The notes under the pieces: generated by a model
Told to the model about the DNA's origin: nothing
Seen by the model: only the letters and a program-made list of their open reading frames with translations
Database searches by the model: none
From: Methanobacteriaceae archaeon
GTDB taxonomy: Archaea; Methanobacteriota; Methanobacteria; Methanobacteriales; Methanobacteriaceae
Assembly (NCBI GenBank): GCA_030016715.1
Contig: JASEJD010000001.1
Location: 248,001 to 312,000, forward strand
Length of the DNA stretch: 64,000 nt
Direction: 5' to 3'
In this document: positions 29,147-38,718 of the stretch, piece by piece
Layout: every line of letters begins with the position of its first letter
Position numbering within the stretch: position 1 is the first letter of the stretch
Position numbers and translations under genes: made by a program

Positions 29147-31000
29147 TCACTTCCTCACTTTTATTACTTGCTCTGGACATATCTGCTTACAGACTGTGCA
29201 GCCTTTACATTGAAGTCCATCAATTTTTACCGAACCATTATCAGAAAGGAAAATTGCAGGGCATGCTAAATTTTCAAGACAATAAAGACACTCCCTGCAT
29301 TTATTTTCTTTAACTTCCAATTTTATCTGTTTCTTTTTAAATTGATTTTTTATTAACATGCAAGGATATTTAGAAATTACTACTGAAACACCCTGATATT
29401 CTAATGCTTCTTTAAATATTTCCCGACTTGTTCTGATGTTAAGGGGGTTTATTGTTTTAATATTTTGAACCCCTGTTGCCTTTACAATTTTTTCAATTGA
29501 TATTTCTGGAGCAGCATCACCCATACCATCAACCGGTAATCCAGGGTGTGGCTGTCCACCAGTCATGGCTGTGGTTCTGTTATCTAAAATTACCAGTAAA
29601 AAATTATTTTTATTATGCACCGCATTTATAAGCGGAGGAATACCTGCATGGAAAAATGTAGAATCACCTATGAAACTTATAACGACTTGATTGGTTGCCT
29701 TTGAAAAACCACAGCTGGTACCAATACTGGAACCCATAGAAAGCAAATAGTCTGCAGATTCATATGGAGCTTCAATTCCCAGAGTATAACAACCAATATC
29801 AGTGGGATATATAGGATCTTTAATATTTAAATCATCTAAAACAGTTTTGATGTTGTAATAAACAGCCCGGTGAGGACATCCAGGACATAAAGTTGGGGGT
29901 CTTTTAGGAACGCGAACTTTGGATTTAAAAACTTTATTTCTAGGTATTTTCGGTTCATAAATCTTATTAAAAGAGTTAACAATAATATCGGGACTGTATT
30001 CATATATCATAGGTAAGGTTCCATCTAATTTACCATGAACATTCCTTTTAATACCATATTTTCCTAATATAGTTAAAACCTCTTTTTCCATTACAGGATC
30101 TACTTCTTCAACAACAACAATGTCTTTGACAGATTTTAAAAATTTTAAAACTAATTTTTCGGGGAAAGGATATGAAAATGTTACTTTAAGGACATTAGCC
30201 TTTATTTTATGTTGATCCAGAATATCCATTACATAGTTAAATGCACTTCCACTGGTTATTATTCCAATATCTGCATCATTATTGTATATTTTATTATAAA
30301 CAGAATTTTCAGATTTATCTTTAATTTTTTCCATTTTTTCTACTAGTTCTTTATGCATTATTCTAGCTGTTTCTGGAACTGGTACAAAACGCTCGGGATC
30401 TCTGTGGAAAAATCCTTTTTCCTTTTTTCTATTTACTGTATCGAATTTAACCATTCCCCTCATATGTGATACACGGGTTGTTGTACGAATCATAACTGGT
30501 AATTTAAATTTTTCTGATAATTCAAAGCCATATTTCATTAAATCTTTAATTTCTTGTGGATTTGATGGTTCTAACATTGGAAGATTTGCCAGACGGGCAT
30601 AATTCCGGTTATCCTGCTCATTTTGTGATGAAAACATAGAAGGATCATCAGCTGATAAAACCACCATTCCACCGTTTACTCCAGTGTATACCAAGCTCAT
30701 AAATGAATCTGAAGCCACATTTAAGCCTACATGTTTCATAAAGGTAAATGATCTAAGGCCAGAGGCAGATGCTGCTGCAGCTACCTCCATGGCAACTTTT
30801 TCATTTATTGAAAATTCGAAATAAACCCCTGCCTGTTTAGCTATCTTTGAAAACACGTCGCCAATCTCTGAGGATGGTGTTCCAGGATAAGTAGCAGCAA
30901 CCTGGACACCGCTTTCTAATGCACCTCTAACTGTGGCTTCATTTCCTAAGAGAAACAGTTTTTCATCCTTTTCTCCAGTTAAAACTTTTTCTATGTTCAT
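29147..31000 (-). CDS. iorA: indolepyruvate:ferredoxin oxidoreductase subunit alpha
   Basis: 617 residues, the fused large subunit. N-terminal Pyr domain (EATVRGALESGVQVAATYPG), TPP-binding domain with CPGCPHRAVYYNI, IGDSTFFHAG and ILDNRTTAMTGGQPHPG, and a C-terminal double [4Fe-4S] ferredoxin (CRECLYCLENLACP; CKGCTVCKQICP). Together with PaaK it would allow synthesis of aromatic amino acids from aryl acids, or the reverse. First gene of iorAB. Confidence 0.95.
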   Translation of the reverse strand: MNIEKVLTGEKDEKLFLLGNEATVRGALESGVQVAATYPGTPSSEIGDVFSKIAKQAGVYFEFSINEKVAMEVAAAASASGLRSFTFMKHVGLNVASDSFMSLVYTGVNGGMVVLSADDPSMFSSQNEQDNRNYARLANLPMLEPSNPQEIKDLMKYGFELSEKFKLPVMIRTTTRVSHMRGMVKFDTVNRKKEKGFFHRDPERFVPVPETARIMHKELVEKMEKIKDKSENSVYNKIYNNDADIGIITSGSAFNYVMDILDQHKIKANVLKVTFSYPFPEKLVLKFLKSVKDIVVVEEVDPVMEKEVLTILGKYGIKRNVHGKLDGTLPMIYEYSPDIIVNSFNKIYEPKIPRNKVFKSKVRVPKRPPTLCPGCPHRAVYYNIKTVLDDLNIKDPIYPTDIGCYTLGIEAPYESADYLLSMGSSIGTSCGFSKATNQVVISFIGDSTFFHAGIPPLINAVHNKNNFLLVILDNRTTAMTGGQPHPGLPVDGMGDAAPEISIEKIVKATGVQNIKTINPLNIRTSREIFKEALEYQGVSVVISKYPCMLIKNQFKKKQIKLEVKENKCRECLYCLENLACPAIFLSDNGSVKIDGLQCKGCTVCKQICPEQVIKVRK

Positions 31001-31361
31001 ATTTATCTTCCTATATCATGATAACTACTTAGAATATCATTAATTCATTTATTGCAAAAAGATTGATTACTGATTTATCAAATTTTTATAGTGTATTGTA
31101 TCTGATTTATTTAAATCTTCCCTATATATGAAAAAGGAATAGCATAATATTATTTTCCCTTGATACTGATATTACATAATAATTAGTGATCAATATTAAA
31201 AATAAAGTTTGGAAAAATTAGTTTATTATTTATATATTATTATTCTAAGATAAATTAGAGATAAATTATTTTTTTTATCAAACTAAAATATCAATATAAA
31301 ATAATATTCACACTATTTTATGAAATTTTGAAATCTAAAGAACAGTTAATCGGAGATTAAA
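31001..31361. other. intergenic region between iorA and tfrB
   Basis: 361 bp of AT-rich spacer separating two divergent genes. It must hold both promoters, and several TATA-like stretches are present, but none stands out and no ORF, RNA structure or clear repeat was recognised. Confidence 0.4.
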
Positions 31362-32846
31362 ATGATTAAAATCAAGGTCTTAAGATATGATCCTGAAATG
31401 GATGTGGAACCCTACTTTGAAACCTATGAAGTAGAAGAAAAAGATAAAATGAAAATTTTAGATGCTTTAAATTATATTAATGAAAGCTATAATGCTAATA
31501 TTGCATTTAGGAGTTCGTGCAGAGCAGGTCAATGTGGATCATGTGCTCTCAAACAAAATAATAACAGTGTTCTAGCGTGTAAAGCTGAAATAAGGGATGG
31601 GGATATTATTGAACCTCTTGATTTCACTGTTATAAAAGATTTGATTGTGGATAGAAGCGACATTGAAGGTAAAGCTAAAAAAATGAGGCTTTTTTTAGAA
31701 AGAATTGATAATCCTCTGGAAGAACCAGAGATAATTAAACCCGAAGCATATGATGACTCTAAAAAAATTGGGGGATGTATAGAATGTTATTCTTGTCTAT
31801 CCTCTTGCCCGGTTATAAAGGAAACATCTGAATATGCTGGGCCTTACTTTATGCGCTATCTATCTAAACTGGGAATGGATCCAAGAGATAGTGATGATCG
31901 AGCTAAAATTGGATTTATTGAAGGATTATATAATTGCACCTCTTGTGGTAGGTGCAGTGAAGTCTGTCCTAAAGAAGTTAATATTGTTGGAGGAGCTATT
32001 GAAAAACTCAGAGAAATTGCATGTAATGAAAAAATAGGTCCTTTACCTCCGCATAAAGAAGTAAAAGAATTAATAAAAGCAACCGGAAGATCTGTTGAAC
32101 CATTGGGAGATGGATTTATAAAAACAGTTTCCCCTGATTCTGAAGTAGAAAAACCCCGATTCGCGTTCTTTACTGGGTGTATGATTGACTATAAACTTCC
32201 TGAAAATGGATTTGCCCTTCTTAAAATCCTTAAAGATCATGATATTGATGTGATAGTACCAGAGGATCAGGTATGCTGCGGTTCGCCAATGATAAGGACT
32301 GGGCAGACTGAAATTGTTGAAGAATTGGTAAAGAAAAATGAAGAAGTATTTAGAGATTATGAAACTATCATAACCATGTGCGCTGGTTGTGGTGCTACAT
32401 TAAAAAATGATTATCCTCGTTATGGTGTAAATTTTAATGTTTTAGATATCACTGAAATCCTAGCTGGTAAGTTGAACACCGATAATATGAAACCCTTGAA
32501 TATGAGGGTTACCTATCATGACCCTTGCCATTTGGCCCGTGGACAGGGGATAAAAATAGAGCCTCGTCAAATATTAAATAAAATTAAAGGATTAGAATTT
32601 GTTGAAATGGAAGAACCAAACCGATGCTGTGGAGCTGGTGGGGGTGTGCGTTCCGGGAAACCAGAACTTGCTGAGAAAATGGGTAAAAGTAAAGCAGAAA
32701 TGATAAAAAATTTAGATGTAGATGCTGTAATTACTGTCTGTCCTTTTTGTGAATATCATATAAAAGATTCGCTTGAAAAAGCAGGTTTAAGTGATATAAA
32801 GGTTATGAACATTTTAAAACTTCTCGAATTGGCATATGAATCTTAA
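31362..32846 (+). CDS. tfrB: thiol:fumarate reductase (CoM/CoB) subunit B
   Basis: 494 residues, TfrB of the soluble methanogen fumarate reductase that uses coenzymes M and B as donors. The N-terminal third is a SdhB-like iron-sulfur protein: [2Fe-2S] SSCRAGQCGSC with a later C, and ferredoxin-type CIECYSCLSSCP and CTSCGRCSEVCP. The C-terminal half is HdrB-like with CCG domains (DQVCCGSPM; CAGCG; NRCCGAGGG; CPFC), the site of heterodisulfide formation. The flavin subunit TfrA is not in the window; in Methanobacteriales the two genes are usually apart. CGGAG precedes ATG 31362. Confidence 0.92.
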   Translation: MIKIKVLRYDPEMDVEPYFETYEVEEKDKMKILDALNYINESYNANIAFRSSCRAGQCGSCALKQNNNSVLACKAEIRDGDIIEPLDFTVIKDLIVDRSDIEGKAKKMRLFLERIDNPLEEPEIIKPEAYDDSKKIGGCIECYSCLSSCPVIKETSEYAGPYFMRYLSKLGMDPRDSDDRAKIGFIEGLYNCTSCGRCSEVCPKEVNIVGGAIEKLREIACNEKIGPLPPHKEVKELIKATGRSVEPLGDGFIKTVSPDSEVEKPRFAFFTGCMIDYKLPENGFALLKILKDHDIDVIVPEDQVCCGSPMIRTGQTEIVEELVKKNEEVFRDYETIITMCAGCGATLKNDYPRYGVNFNVLDITEILAGKLNTDNMKPLNMRVTYHDPCHLARGQGIKIEPRQILNKIKGLEFVEMEEPNRCCGAGGGVRSGKPELAEKMGKSKAEMIKNLDVDAVITVCPFCEYHIKDSLEKAGLSDIKVMNILKLLELAYES

Positions 32847-32928
32847 AAAATAGCAATATGTCCAAAAAAAAACATTTTCCAGTGCAAATTTATTATCTTT
32901 TATAAATTAAGAAATCCGTGGACTAGAT

Positions 32929-33621
32929 ATGATTTATATAGTTTTCGTTGAACCTGAATCCCCCGGTAATATTGGTTTTTTAGCTAGGACTATGAAAAAT
33001 TTTGGATTGGATAATTTAATTTTAATAAATCCTTGCGAATTAAAGAATGAAGCTTATTTTCATGCTATGCATGCTAAAGAGGTTATTAGCAATGCCCGGC
33101 TTTTTGAGTCTATTGAAAGTTTCATAGAAGAATTTAAAATTGACTTTATGGTAGGTACTACTGGAGCAGCATGTGGAAGTTACAATGTGCAGAGAATTGC
33201 TATAACTCCTGAAGAATTTGCAGGATCACTCCAGATAAAGGGAAACATTGCCATTTTGTTTGGAAGAGAAGGGAATGGATTATACAATGAAGAAATTTCA
33301 CTTTGTGATGTTCTAGTAAGTATTCCTACCAGTGATAAATATCCCATACTTAATATATCACATGCAGCGGCTATAATTTTCTATGAACTATTTAAAAAAG
33401 AGAAAAATTATACATTTGAAGGTTTGGAAGAAGCATCAGCTATTGAAAAAGGACAACTAATTAGTGATATGGATAATATAATAGAATTATTAAATTTACC
33501 ACCTCATAAAAACAAAACAGCATCCATTGTATTTAGAAATATTATTGGAAGAGCTTTCATATCTGGAAGAGAAGCACACACATTAAAGGGTATTTTAAGG
33601 CGAGTAAAAGAAAGAATTTAA
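32929..33621 (+). CDS. trmJ: TrmJ-type tRNA (cytidine/uridine-2'-O)-methyltransferase
   Basis: 230 residues of SPOUT fold. Motif 1 region VEPESPGNIGFLARTMKNFG, motif 2 ILFGREGNGLYNEEI and motif 3 PILNISHAAAIIFYEL are those of TrmJ, which methylates position 32 of tRNA. Archaeal homologues modify C32 using SAM on a knotted dimer. It is the first of a short series trmJ-DUF1512-dcd. Confidence 0.88.
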   Translation: MIYIVFVEPESPGNIGFLARTMKNFGLDNLILINPCELKNEAYFHAMHAKEVISNARLFESIESFIEEFKIDFMVGTTGAACGSYNVQRIAITPEEFAGSLQIKGNIAILFGREGNGLYNEEISLCDVLVSIPTSDKYPILNISHAAAIIFYELFKKEKNYTFEGLEEASAIEKGQLISDMDNIIELLNLPPHKNKTASIVFRNIIGRAFISGREAHTLKGILRRVKERI

Positions 33622-33654
33622 TAAGTTTATTAATATCTAAAAGGGAGGGATTAT

Positions 33655-34788
33655 ATCTTATTTGGAATTGGTCCTCTGGAAATTATTGGAATACTACTAT
33701 TCTTTTTGCTTATTATGCTAATGCCCTGGATGATGCGTAAAAGGTTAATATCAACCATTAATCGTTTAGCATGGGAAGTAGAGAAAATGGTTGAAGATTC
33801 CCAGAAAATAATCATTAAAACAGCCAAAGAAATGGGCAAACCTTCACATGACCCTCAACAGTTAGTTGAAAACTTTATGGAATTTTTCATAATACCTCCA
33901 GTGGAACTTGATCCCTACAATATTATGATGAAATTTGAAAAAATATTGGAGATGGGTGAAGAAAGATTTGAAGAAATGGTAAATCTTATTGCTCCTAAGG
34001 CAAGTTCCAGGTGGAAAGCGAATATTATCATGACTTTAAAGGCTGCTATTGGTATAAATGGCGTGGCAAAAATGATTAGACATAACTTGGAGCTTGCCAA
34101 AAAAACAGGTAACCTACAATTATTGATCATGCTCCAAATGAGTCTCCCCTTAATAATGAGAATAGTTAAAGCCCAGTTTGAGGGTGCGAAAGCTTTTTCA
34201 GAAGGTAAGCCGATTGGTGATGGTCTGGGGCCTTTAGTAGCCAGTATGCTGATTAAAGATTGTTCTAAAGATGATCTCCGCCAAAAAGATGATGTAGTTT
34301 ATGCTTTAAAAGAGATTTCTGGAAGGGAAGTTATAATTGTAAGGGCACAAGGCCCTGGTGCAAGGGTAGGTAAAATAGGAAAAGTTGTTAAATCATTAAT
34401 TAATGAGAAGAATATTGATAGATTGTTAACTATTGATGCTGCAGTGAAATTAGAAGGAGAAAAAAGTGGAACTATTGCAGAAGGTGTGGGAGTGGTTATT
34501 GGAGGTACTGGCGTGGATAAATGGATGGTTGAAGAACAATTCTTAAAAAAGGATTTGAAAACCGACGCTATAATTGTAAAAATGAGTCCAGAAGAAGCTA
34601 TCAGTCAAATGACACTAGATATAGCAGAAGCTGCGAAGAAAACAATTCCAATAGTTAAGAGATCTATTTTAAGGTCAGAAGAACAATCTAGAATTATGAT
34701 TGTTGGTGTGGGAAATAGTTGTGGTTTGCCTAACATTATCTCAGATATTTCACAGATAAATTTAAAAAAAGATGATACAAAAGAATAA
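33655..34788 (+). CDS. DUF1512 family protein, near-cognate start likely
   Basis: About 377 residues, membrane-anchored by one N-terminal helix, of the archaeal DUF1512 family (from memory). The first ATG is 33706, but upstream codons read FGIGPLEIIGILLFFLLI, completing the membrane helix. The frame is open from 33634 and contains no ATG, GTG or TTG; AAGGGAGGGA (33641-33650) is a strong SD positioned for ATC 33655 or TTA 33658. The soluble part contains VRAQGPGARVGKIGK and GTIAEGVGVVIGGTGVDKW. Function unknown. Confidence 0.78.
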   Translation: MLFGIGPLEIIGILLFFLLIMLMPWMMRKRLISTINRLAWEVEKMVEDSQKIIIKTAKEMGKPSHDPQQLVENFMEFFIIPPVELDPYNIMMKFEKILEMGEERFEEMVNLIAPKASSRWKANIIMTLKAAIGINGVAKMIRHNLELAKKTGNLQLLIMLQMSLPLIMRIVKAQFEGAKAFSEGKPIGDGLGPLVASMLIKDCSKDDLRQKDDVVYALKEISGREVIIVRAQGPGARVGKIGKVVKSLINEKNIDRLLTIDAAVKLEGEKSGTIAEGVGVVIGGTGVDKWMVEEQFLKKDLKTDAIIVKMSPEEAISQMTLDIAEAAKKTIPIVKRSILRSEEQSRIMIVGVGNSCGLPNIISDISQINLKKDDTKE

Positions 34789-34801
34789 TAGAGGATATTA
34801 A

Positions 34802-35404
34802 ATGGCAATTCTAAGTGATAGAGATATTAAAAAATATCTTGAAGAAAATAAAATTGTTATAGATCCGTTGGAAGATCCTGAAAGACAGATACAACCCTCT
34901 TCAGTGGATTTAAGAATAGGAAGTGAGTTTAAAGGTTTTAGGGTTATACGAAAACCTTGTATTGATCCAATGGACAAGTCAGATATTGAATCTTATATGG
35001 AATCTTTTTATATTGATGATGATCCATTTATTATTCATCCTGGAGAGTTTGCACTGGCAACTACTTATGAAACAGTAAAACTTCCACCAGACTTGGTGGC
35101 CCGGGTGGAAGGAAGATCATCAATGGGTAGATTGGGAATAACCATGCATGTAACTGCGGGATATATAGACCCTGGCTTTTGTGGTAAAATTACGTTAGAA
35201 ATTTCAAATATTGGTAAAATGCCGGTTGCACTATATCCTGGTCAGAGAGTGTGTCAAATTGTATTTGAAACAATGACATCCCCATCAGCAAAACCCTATG
35301 GACATCCGGATAGGGATAGTAAATATATGGGGCAAAAACGCCCAGAAACAAGTAGAATCAAACATGACTATGAATTGAAGAATAATAAAGTTCTAAAGAA
35401 TTAA
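34802..35404 (+). CDS. dcd: dCTP deaminase
   Basis: 200 residues. Deaminates dCTP to dUTP (some archaeal forms also hydrolyse dUTP to dUMP). Motifs: QPSSVDLRIG, the catalytic region VEGRSSMGRLGITMHVTAGY and IDPGFCGKITLEI with the catalytic Glu, and YPGQRVCQIVFE. GAGGATATTAA is upstream of ATG 34802, and DUF1512 ends 13 bp before it. Confidence 0.93.
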   Translation: MAILSDRDIKKYLEENKIVIDPLEDPERQIQPSSVDLRIGSEFKGFRVIRKPCIDPMDKSDIESYMESFYIDDDPFIIHPGEFALATTYETVKLPPDLVARVEGRSSMGRLGITMHVTAGYIDPGFCGKITLEISNIGKMPVALYPGQRVCQIVFETMTSPSAKPYGHPDRDSKYMGQKRPETSRIKHDYELKNNKVLKN

Positions 35405-35597
35405 ATAGAATATATTATTTTAAGTTAATTATTTGATTTTTTTCTAAAAAAATACTATATTGTTTAATAATAATTATTCATAATCTTTCCAATGAATTGA
35501 ATACTTTATTTCCAATGAAAAGAAAAGATTATTAAATATGAAACGAATTCATAAAGAAAATTATCATATTATACTAACAGTGAAAAGAGATGTTACA

Positions 35598-37337
35598 ATG
35601 AAACATGAAAATGTAATGAATATTGCTAAAAAAAGAGGATTTTTATGGTCTTCATTCGAAATATACTCTGGAGTGGCAGGTTTTGTTGATTATGGTCCTC
35701 TGGGAGCTATATTAAAAAATAATATTATTAATAAATGGAGGAGTTACTACATAGTAAATGAAGGTTTTTATGAAATTGAATCCCCCACTATAATGCCAGA
35801 AGAAGCATTAAAAGCTTCTGGGCATGTAGACCACTTTAATGATCCTATGACTGAATGTAAAGATTGTTTAGAAGTTTATAGGGCGGATCATATTATTAAG
35901 GATGCGATAAGCGAAGAAGTTGAGGGATTAGATAACCAAGAACTTTCCGCATTAGTTTCTGAAAATCAAATTAAATGTCCTAAATGTGGTGGCCATCTCA
36001 GCCATATATGGAGCTATAATTTGATGTTCCAAACTCTAATAGGGGCTAAAGGGAAAAAAATTGGTTATATGCGTCCAGAAACTGCACAGGGAATTTTTAT
36101 ACCATTTAAACGTTTATTAAGATTTTATAGAGGCAAATTACCTTTTGGTGTAGTGCAAATTGGAAAAGCCTATAGGAATGAAATCTCACCTAGACAGGGA
36201 GTCATAAGGCTTAGAGAATTTACCCAAGCCGAGGCAGAGATATTTATAAATCCTAAAGACAAATCTAATCCTCATTTTTCAGAAATTCTTGAAGAAGAAC
36301 TAGAACTCTATTCTGCCCAAAATCAGATCCAGGAACAAAAAGCTGTTAAAATGACTGTGCAAAGAGCTATCTTAGAGGAAGTAGTTTCCAGTGAAATGCT
36401 AGTTTATCAATTATATTTAGCCCGGAAGTTTTTATTGGAACTTGGAATACCTGAAGATGTAATAAGATTCCGACAACATCTTCCTACAGAAATGGCTCAT
36501 TATGCACTGGACTGCTGGGATGTGGAAATAAAAACTGAACGTTTTGGATGGATAGAGATAATAGGAATTGCTGATCGTACAGATTTTGATCTTAGATCAC
36601 ACAGCAAACATAGCAAAGAAGATTTAAGAGTATTCATAGAATATTCTGAACCTAAAAATATTAAAAAAACTGTTATAAAACCAAATATGGGTAAATTTGG
36701 CCCCTATTTCAAAAATAATGCGCCTAAAATACTAAAATTTCTTGAAGATGCTGATTTTGAACAGGTAAAAAATTCTTTCCAGGAAAAAGGGTTATTTGAA
36801 ATAAAAATAGGCGATTCTGTTTTTGAATTATTACCAGAACATGTTAAATTTGAAGAGGTTAAAGAAACTATTCGCGGAGAAAAGATATTTCCTCATGTAA
36901 TAGAACCATCCTATGGAATTGATAGGATAGTCTATTCAGTTCTACTCCATTCATTTAAAGAAGAAGATGAAAGGTCTTATTTCAAAATCGAAAAGTCTAT
37001 TGCTCCCGTGGAAGTGAGTGTATTTCCATTGGTAAACAAAGAACCCTTGGTGGATATTTCCCTTCAGATAAGAGATGATTTAAGAAAAAAAGGTTTTATC
37101 TCAGAATTTGACTCTTCAGGAACAATTGGCCGCAGATATGCCAGATCTGATGAAATTGGAGTCCCCTTTGCCATTACTGTTGATCATGAAACTATAGAAA
37201 ATAATACCGTTACCATAAGGAATCGTGACAATCTTAAACAAGTCAGAATTAATGTTGAAGATATTACTAATATAATTGATGATTTGATTAACAAAAACAA
37301 AGATTTTGAAAATCTACATCCCGCGTTAATTAAATAA
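35598..37337 (+). CDS. glyS: glycyl-tRNA synthetase (archaeal/eukaryal alpha2 type)
   Basis: About 579 residues, class II synthetase. N-terminus GFLWSSFEIYSGVAGFVDYG, zinc-like CKDC and CPKCGG pair in the insertion, motif 2 YRNEISPRQGVIRLREFTQ, motif 3 EPSYGIDRIVYSVL and a C-terminal anticodon-binding domain (APVEVSVFPLVNKEPL). ATG 35598 starts at MKHENVMNIAKKRG, where family members begin; ATG 35538 would add 20 residues. No strong SD at either. Confidence 0.92.
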   Translation: MKHENVMNIAKKRGFLWSSFEIYSGVAGFVDYGPLGAILKNNIINKWRSYYIVNEGFYEIESPTIMPEEALKASGHVDHFNDPMTECKDCLEVYRADHIIKDAISEEVEGLDNQELSALVSENQIKCPKCGGHLSHIWSYNLMFQTLIGAKGKKIGYMRPETAQGIFIPFKRLLRFYRGKLPFGVVQIGKAYRNEISPRQGVIRLREFTQAEAEIFINPKDKSNPHFSEILEEELELYSAQNQIQEQKAVKMTVQRAILEEVVSSEMLVYQLYLARKFLLELGIPEDVIRFRQHLPTEMAHYALDCWDVEIKTERFGWIEIIGIADRTDFDLRSHSKHSKEDLRVFIEYSEPKNIKKTVIKPNMGKFGPYFKNNAPKILKFLEDADFEQVKNSFQEKGLFEIKIGDSVFELLPEHVKFEEVKETIRGEKIFPHVIEPSYGIDRIVYSVLLHSFKEEDERSYFKIEKSIAPVEVSVFPLVNKEPLVDISLQIRDDLRKKGFISEFDSSGTIGRRYARSDEIGVPFAITVDHETIENNTVTIRNRDNLKQVRINVEDITNIIDDLINKNKDFENLHPALIK

Positions 37338-37391
37338 GTTAAATATCTTCAAAATATTTTTTTATATTATGTTTTATCAATTAACTTTTTT

Positions 37392-37781
37392 TTATTTATC
37401 AGGAATTACCATTACTGGTATGTTAACCAAGTTTATTAAATCGGCTGCTGTACTCTGATGTAGGAATCTATATATCTTCTCAAATCTTCTATGTCCCATT
37501 ATAATCAGATCGAAATCTTTTGAATAATCAGCTATAAGCACCGGAATCTCTTCATCGCTTCCCCTGAACTCTAAAAATTCGTAATCTGCTTTTAATCCTT
37601 TATCGATGAATATTTTTGTGAAATCTTCCATTTCCTTATTATATTCAGATGAACTACCCAGATAAATCAGTTTAACAGTAGATTGATAAGTCTTAGCAAC
37701 CGAAACACCAGCTTTAATCACCTGTTCTTCTTGATTTCGGGAAGGGTTTAATGGTATTAAAATGTTTTGAAACATATTCAT
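37392..37781 (-). CDS. universal stress protein family (UspA-like)
   Basis: 129 residues, Usp fold: FQNILIPLNPSRNQEEQVIKAG, DFDLIIMGHRRFEKIYRF and DLINLVNIPVMVIPDK. The ATP-binding G-x2-G-x9-G-S/T loop of many Usp proteins is not complete here (GHRRFEKIYRFLHQST lacks the second and third Gly), so it may not bind ATP. Start either ATG 37781 or ATG 37775. Isolated gene converging with glyS. Confidence 0.82.
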   Translation of the reverse strand: MNMFQNILIPLNPSRNQEEQVIKAGVSVAKTYQSTVKLIYLGSSSEYNKEMEDFTKIFIDKGLKADYEFLEFRGSDEEIPVLIADYSKDFDLIIMGHRRFEKIYRFLHQSTAADLINLVNIPVMVIPDK

Positions 37782-37884
37782 TCACAATTAATATTTATTC
37801 ATTTACTATAAATAATAAAATGATTACATAGATAAAATAGTAAAAGAATAATAAGACATATATAGATTCCATTTATCAAAAAAA

Positions 37885-38718
37885 TTATTCTAATACTATT
37901 TCTTCTGCAGATTTAAGATAATATTTGAATAATTTATCTCCCCAATCTAGTGCTTTCCTCTTTTTCCCGAGTAAGATAGATGATGAATCAAAGATTCCAT
38001 TATTAGAAAATAATGCTAGAGATAAGAATTTATCTGACATAACCAGATTGATCTTTAATTCTTCATTGGTTCTCCATAAAACTAAATTATCACGAGATAA
38101 AGCTTTATTTAGAGATTCTTTACCTACAGACTCAAGGAGATGATCCATTATTTCTTCAGTTAATATCAAATTAATTTCCACATCATTTTTTATGAGCTGT
38201 TTAAATATTTCTAATTGTTTTGGGAAAAATACAGGGTATAAACCTTTAACTTTTCTGGAATTTTTTAAATGTTTATAAATAATTTTTTGTGGATAAAAAA
38301 TGTTTTTTGAAGTAGTTTCCAATAATTCTGTGTCATGCAAACACTCTATTTCCTGCAATAAATGTTTAGGAATGCAATTAATATTATGATTCAAAAAGAA
38401 TCTTTTACTCCTTTTAAATAAAGATTTAGACATATACAATTCAATAATTTTCATTAATATGATTTTACCAATAGGAGATAAATAGAAAAATCTGTTCTCT
38501 TTGAAAATTATATTTCTTTCTTGAAGTTTTTTATTTTCATGAGAAATAGTAGACGGCAGAAACCCTGTTTGTTGACTTAATAATTTTAAATTCTTAGAAT
38601 CCTCATTTAAACATAAAAGTATTTTCATTCTAACTTCTGAGGCTATTATAAACCTAAGATCTTCTTGCACTTCAGTATATAGATTTATAAGGTTATTATA
38701 ATCCATATTATATTCCAT
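37885..38718 (-). CDS. FilR1-type (DUF1724) winged-helix transcription regulator
   Basis: 277 residues. An N-terminal winged helix (about 22-100; VRMKILLCLNEDSKNLKLLS, TGFLPSTISHENKKLQERNI) and a C-terminal methanogen regulator domain (about 130-275; VKGLYPVFFPKQLEIFKQL, DKFLSLALFSNNGIFDSSS) match the FilR1/DUF1724 family common in methanogens. GGAG lies 6 bases before ATG 38718. Targets are unknown; an imperfect inverted repeat 128 bp upstream could be its own operator. Confidence 0.85.
   Translation of the reverse strand: MEYNMDYNNLINLYTEVQEDLRFIIASEVRMKILLCLNEDSKNLKLLSQQTGFLPSTISHENKKLQERNIIFKENRFFYLSPIGKIILMKIIELYMSKSLFKRSKRFFLNHNINCIPKHLLQEIECLHDTELLETTSKNIFYPQKIIYKHLKNSRKVKGLYPVFFPKQLEIFKQLIKNDVEINLILTEEIMDHLLESVGKESLNKALSRDNLVLWRTNEELKINLVMSDKFLSLALFSNNGIFDSSSILLGKKRKALDWGDKLFKYYLKSAEEIVLE

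Noticed and set aside
31362-32846. Orphan TfrB as an anomaly because TfrA is missing
   Set aside because: In Methanobacteriales tfrA and tfrB are commonly unlinked, so this is ordinary.
37392-37781. UspA as an ATP sensor
   Set aside because: The Gly loop for ATP is incomplete, so no ATP-related claim is made.
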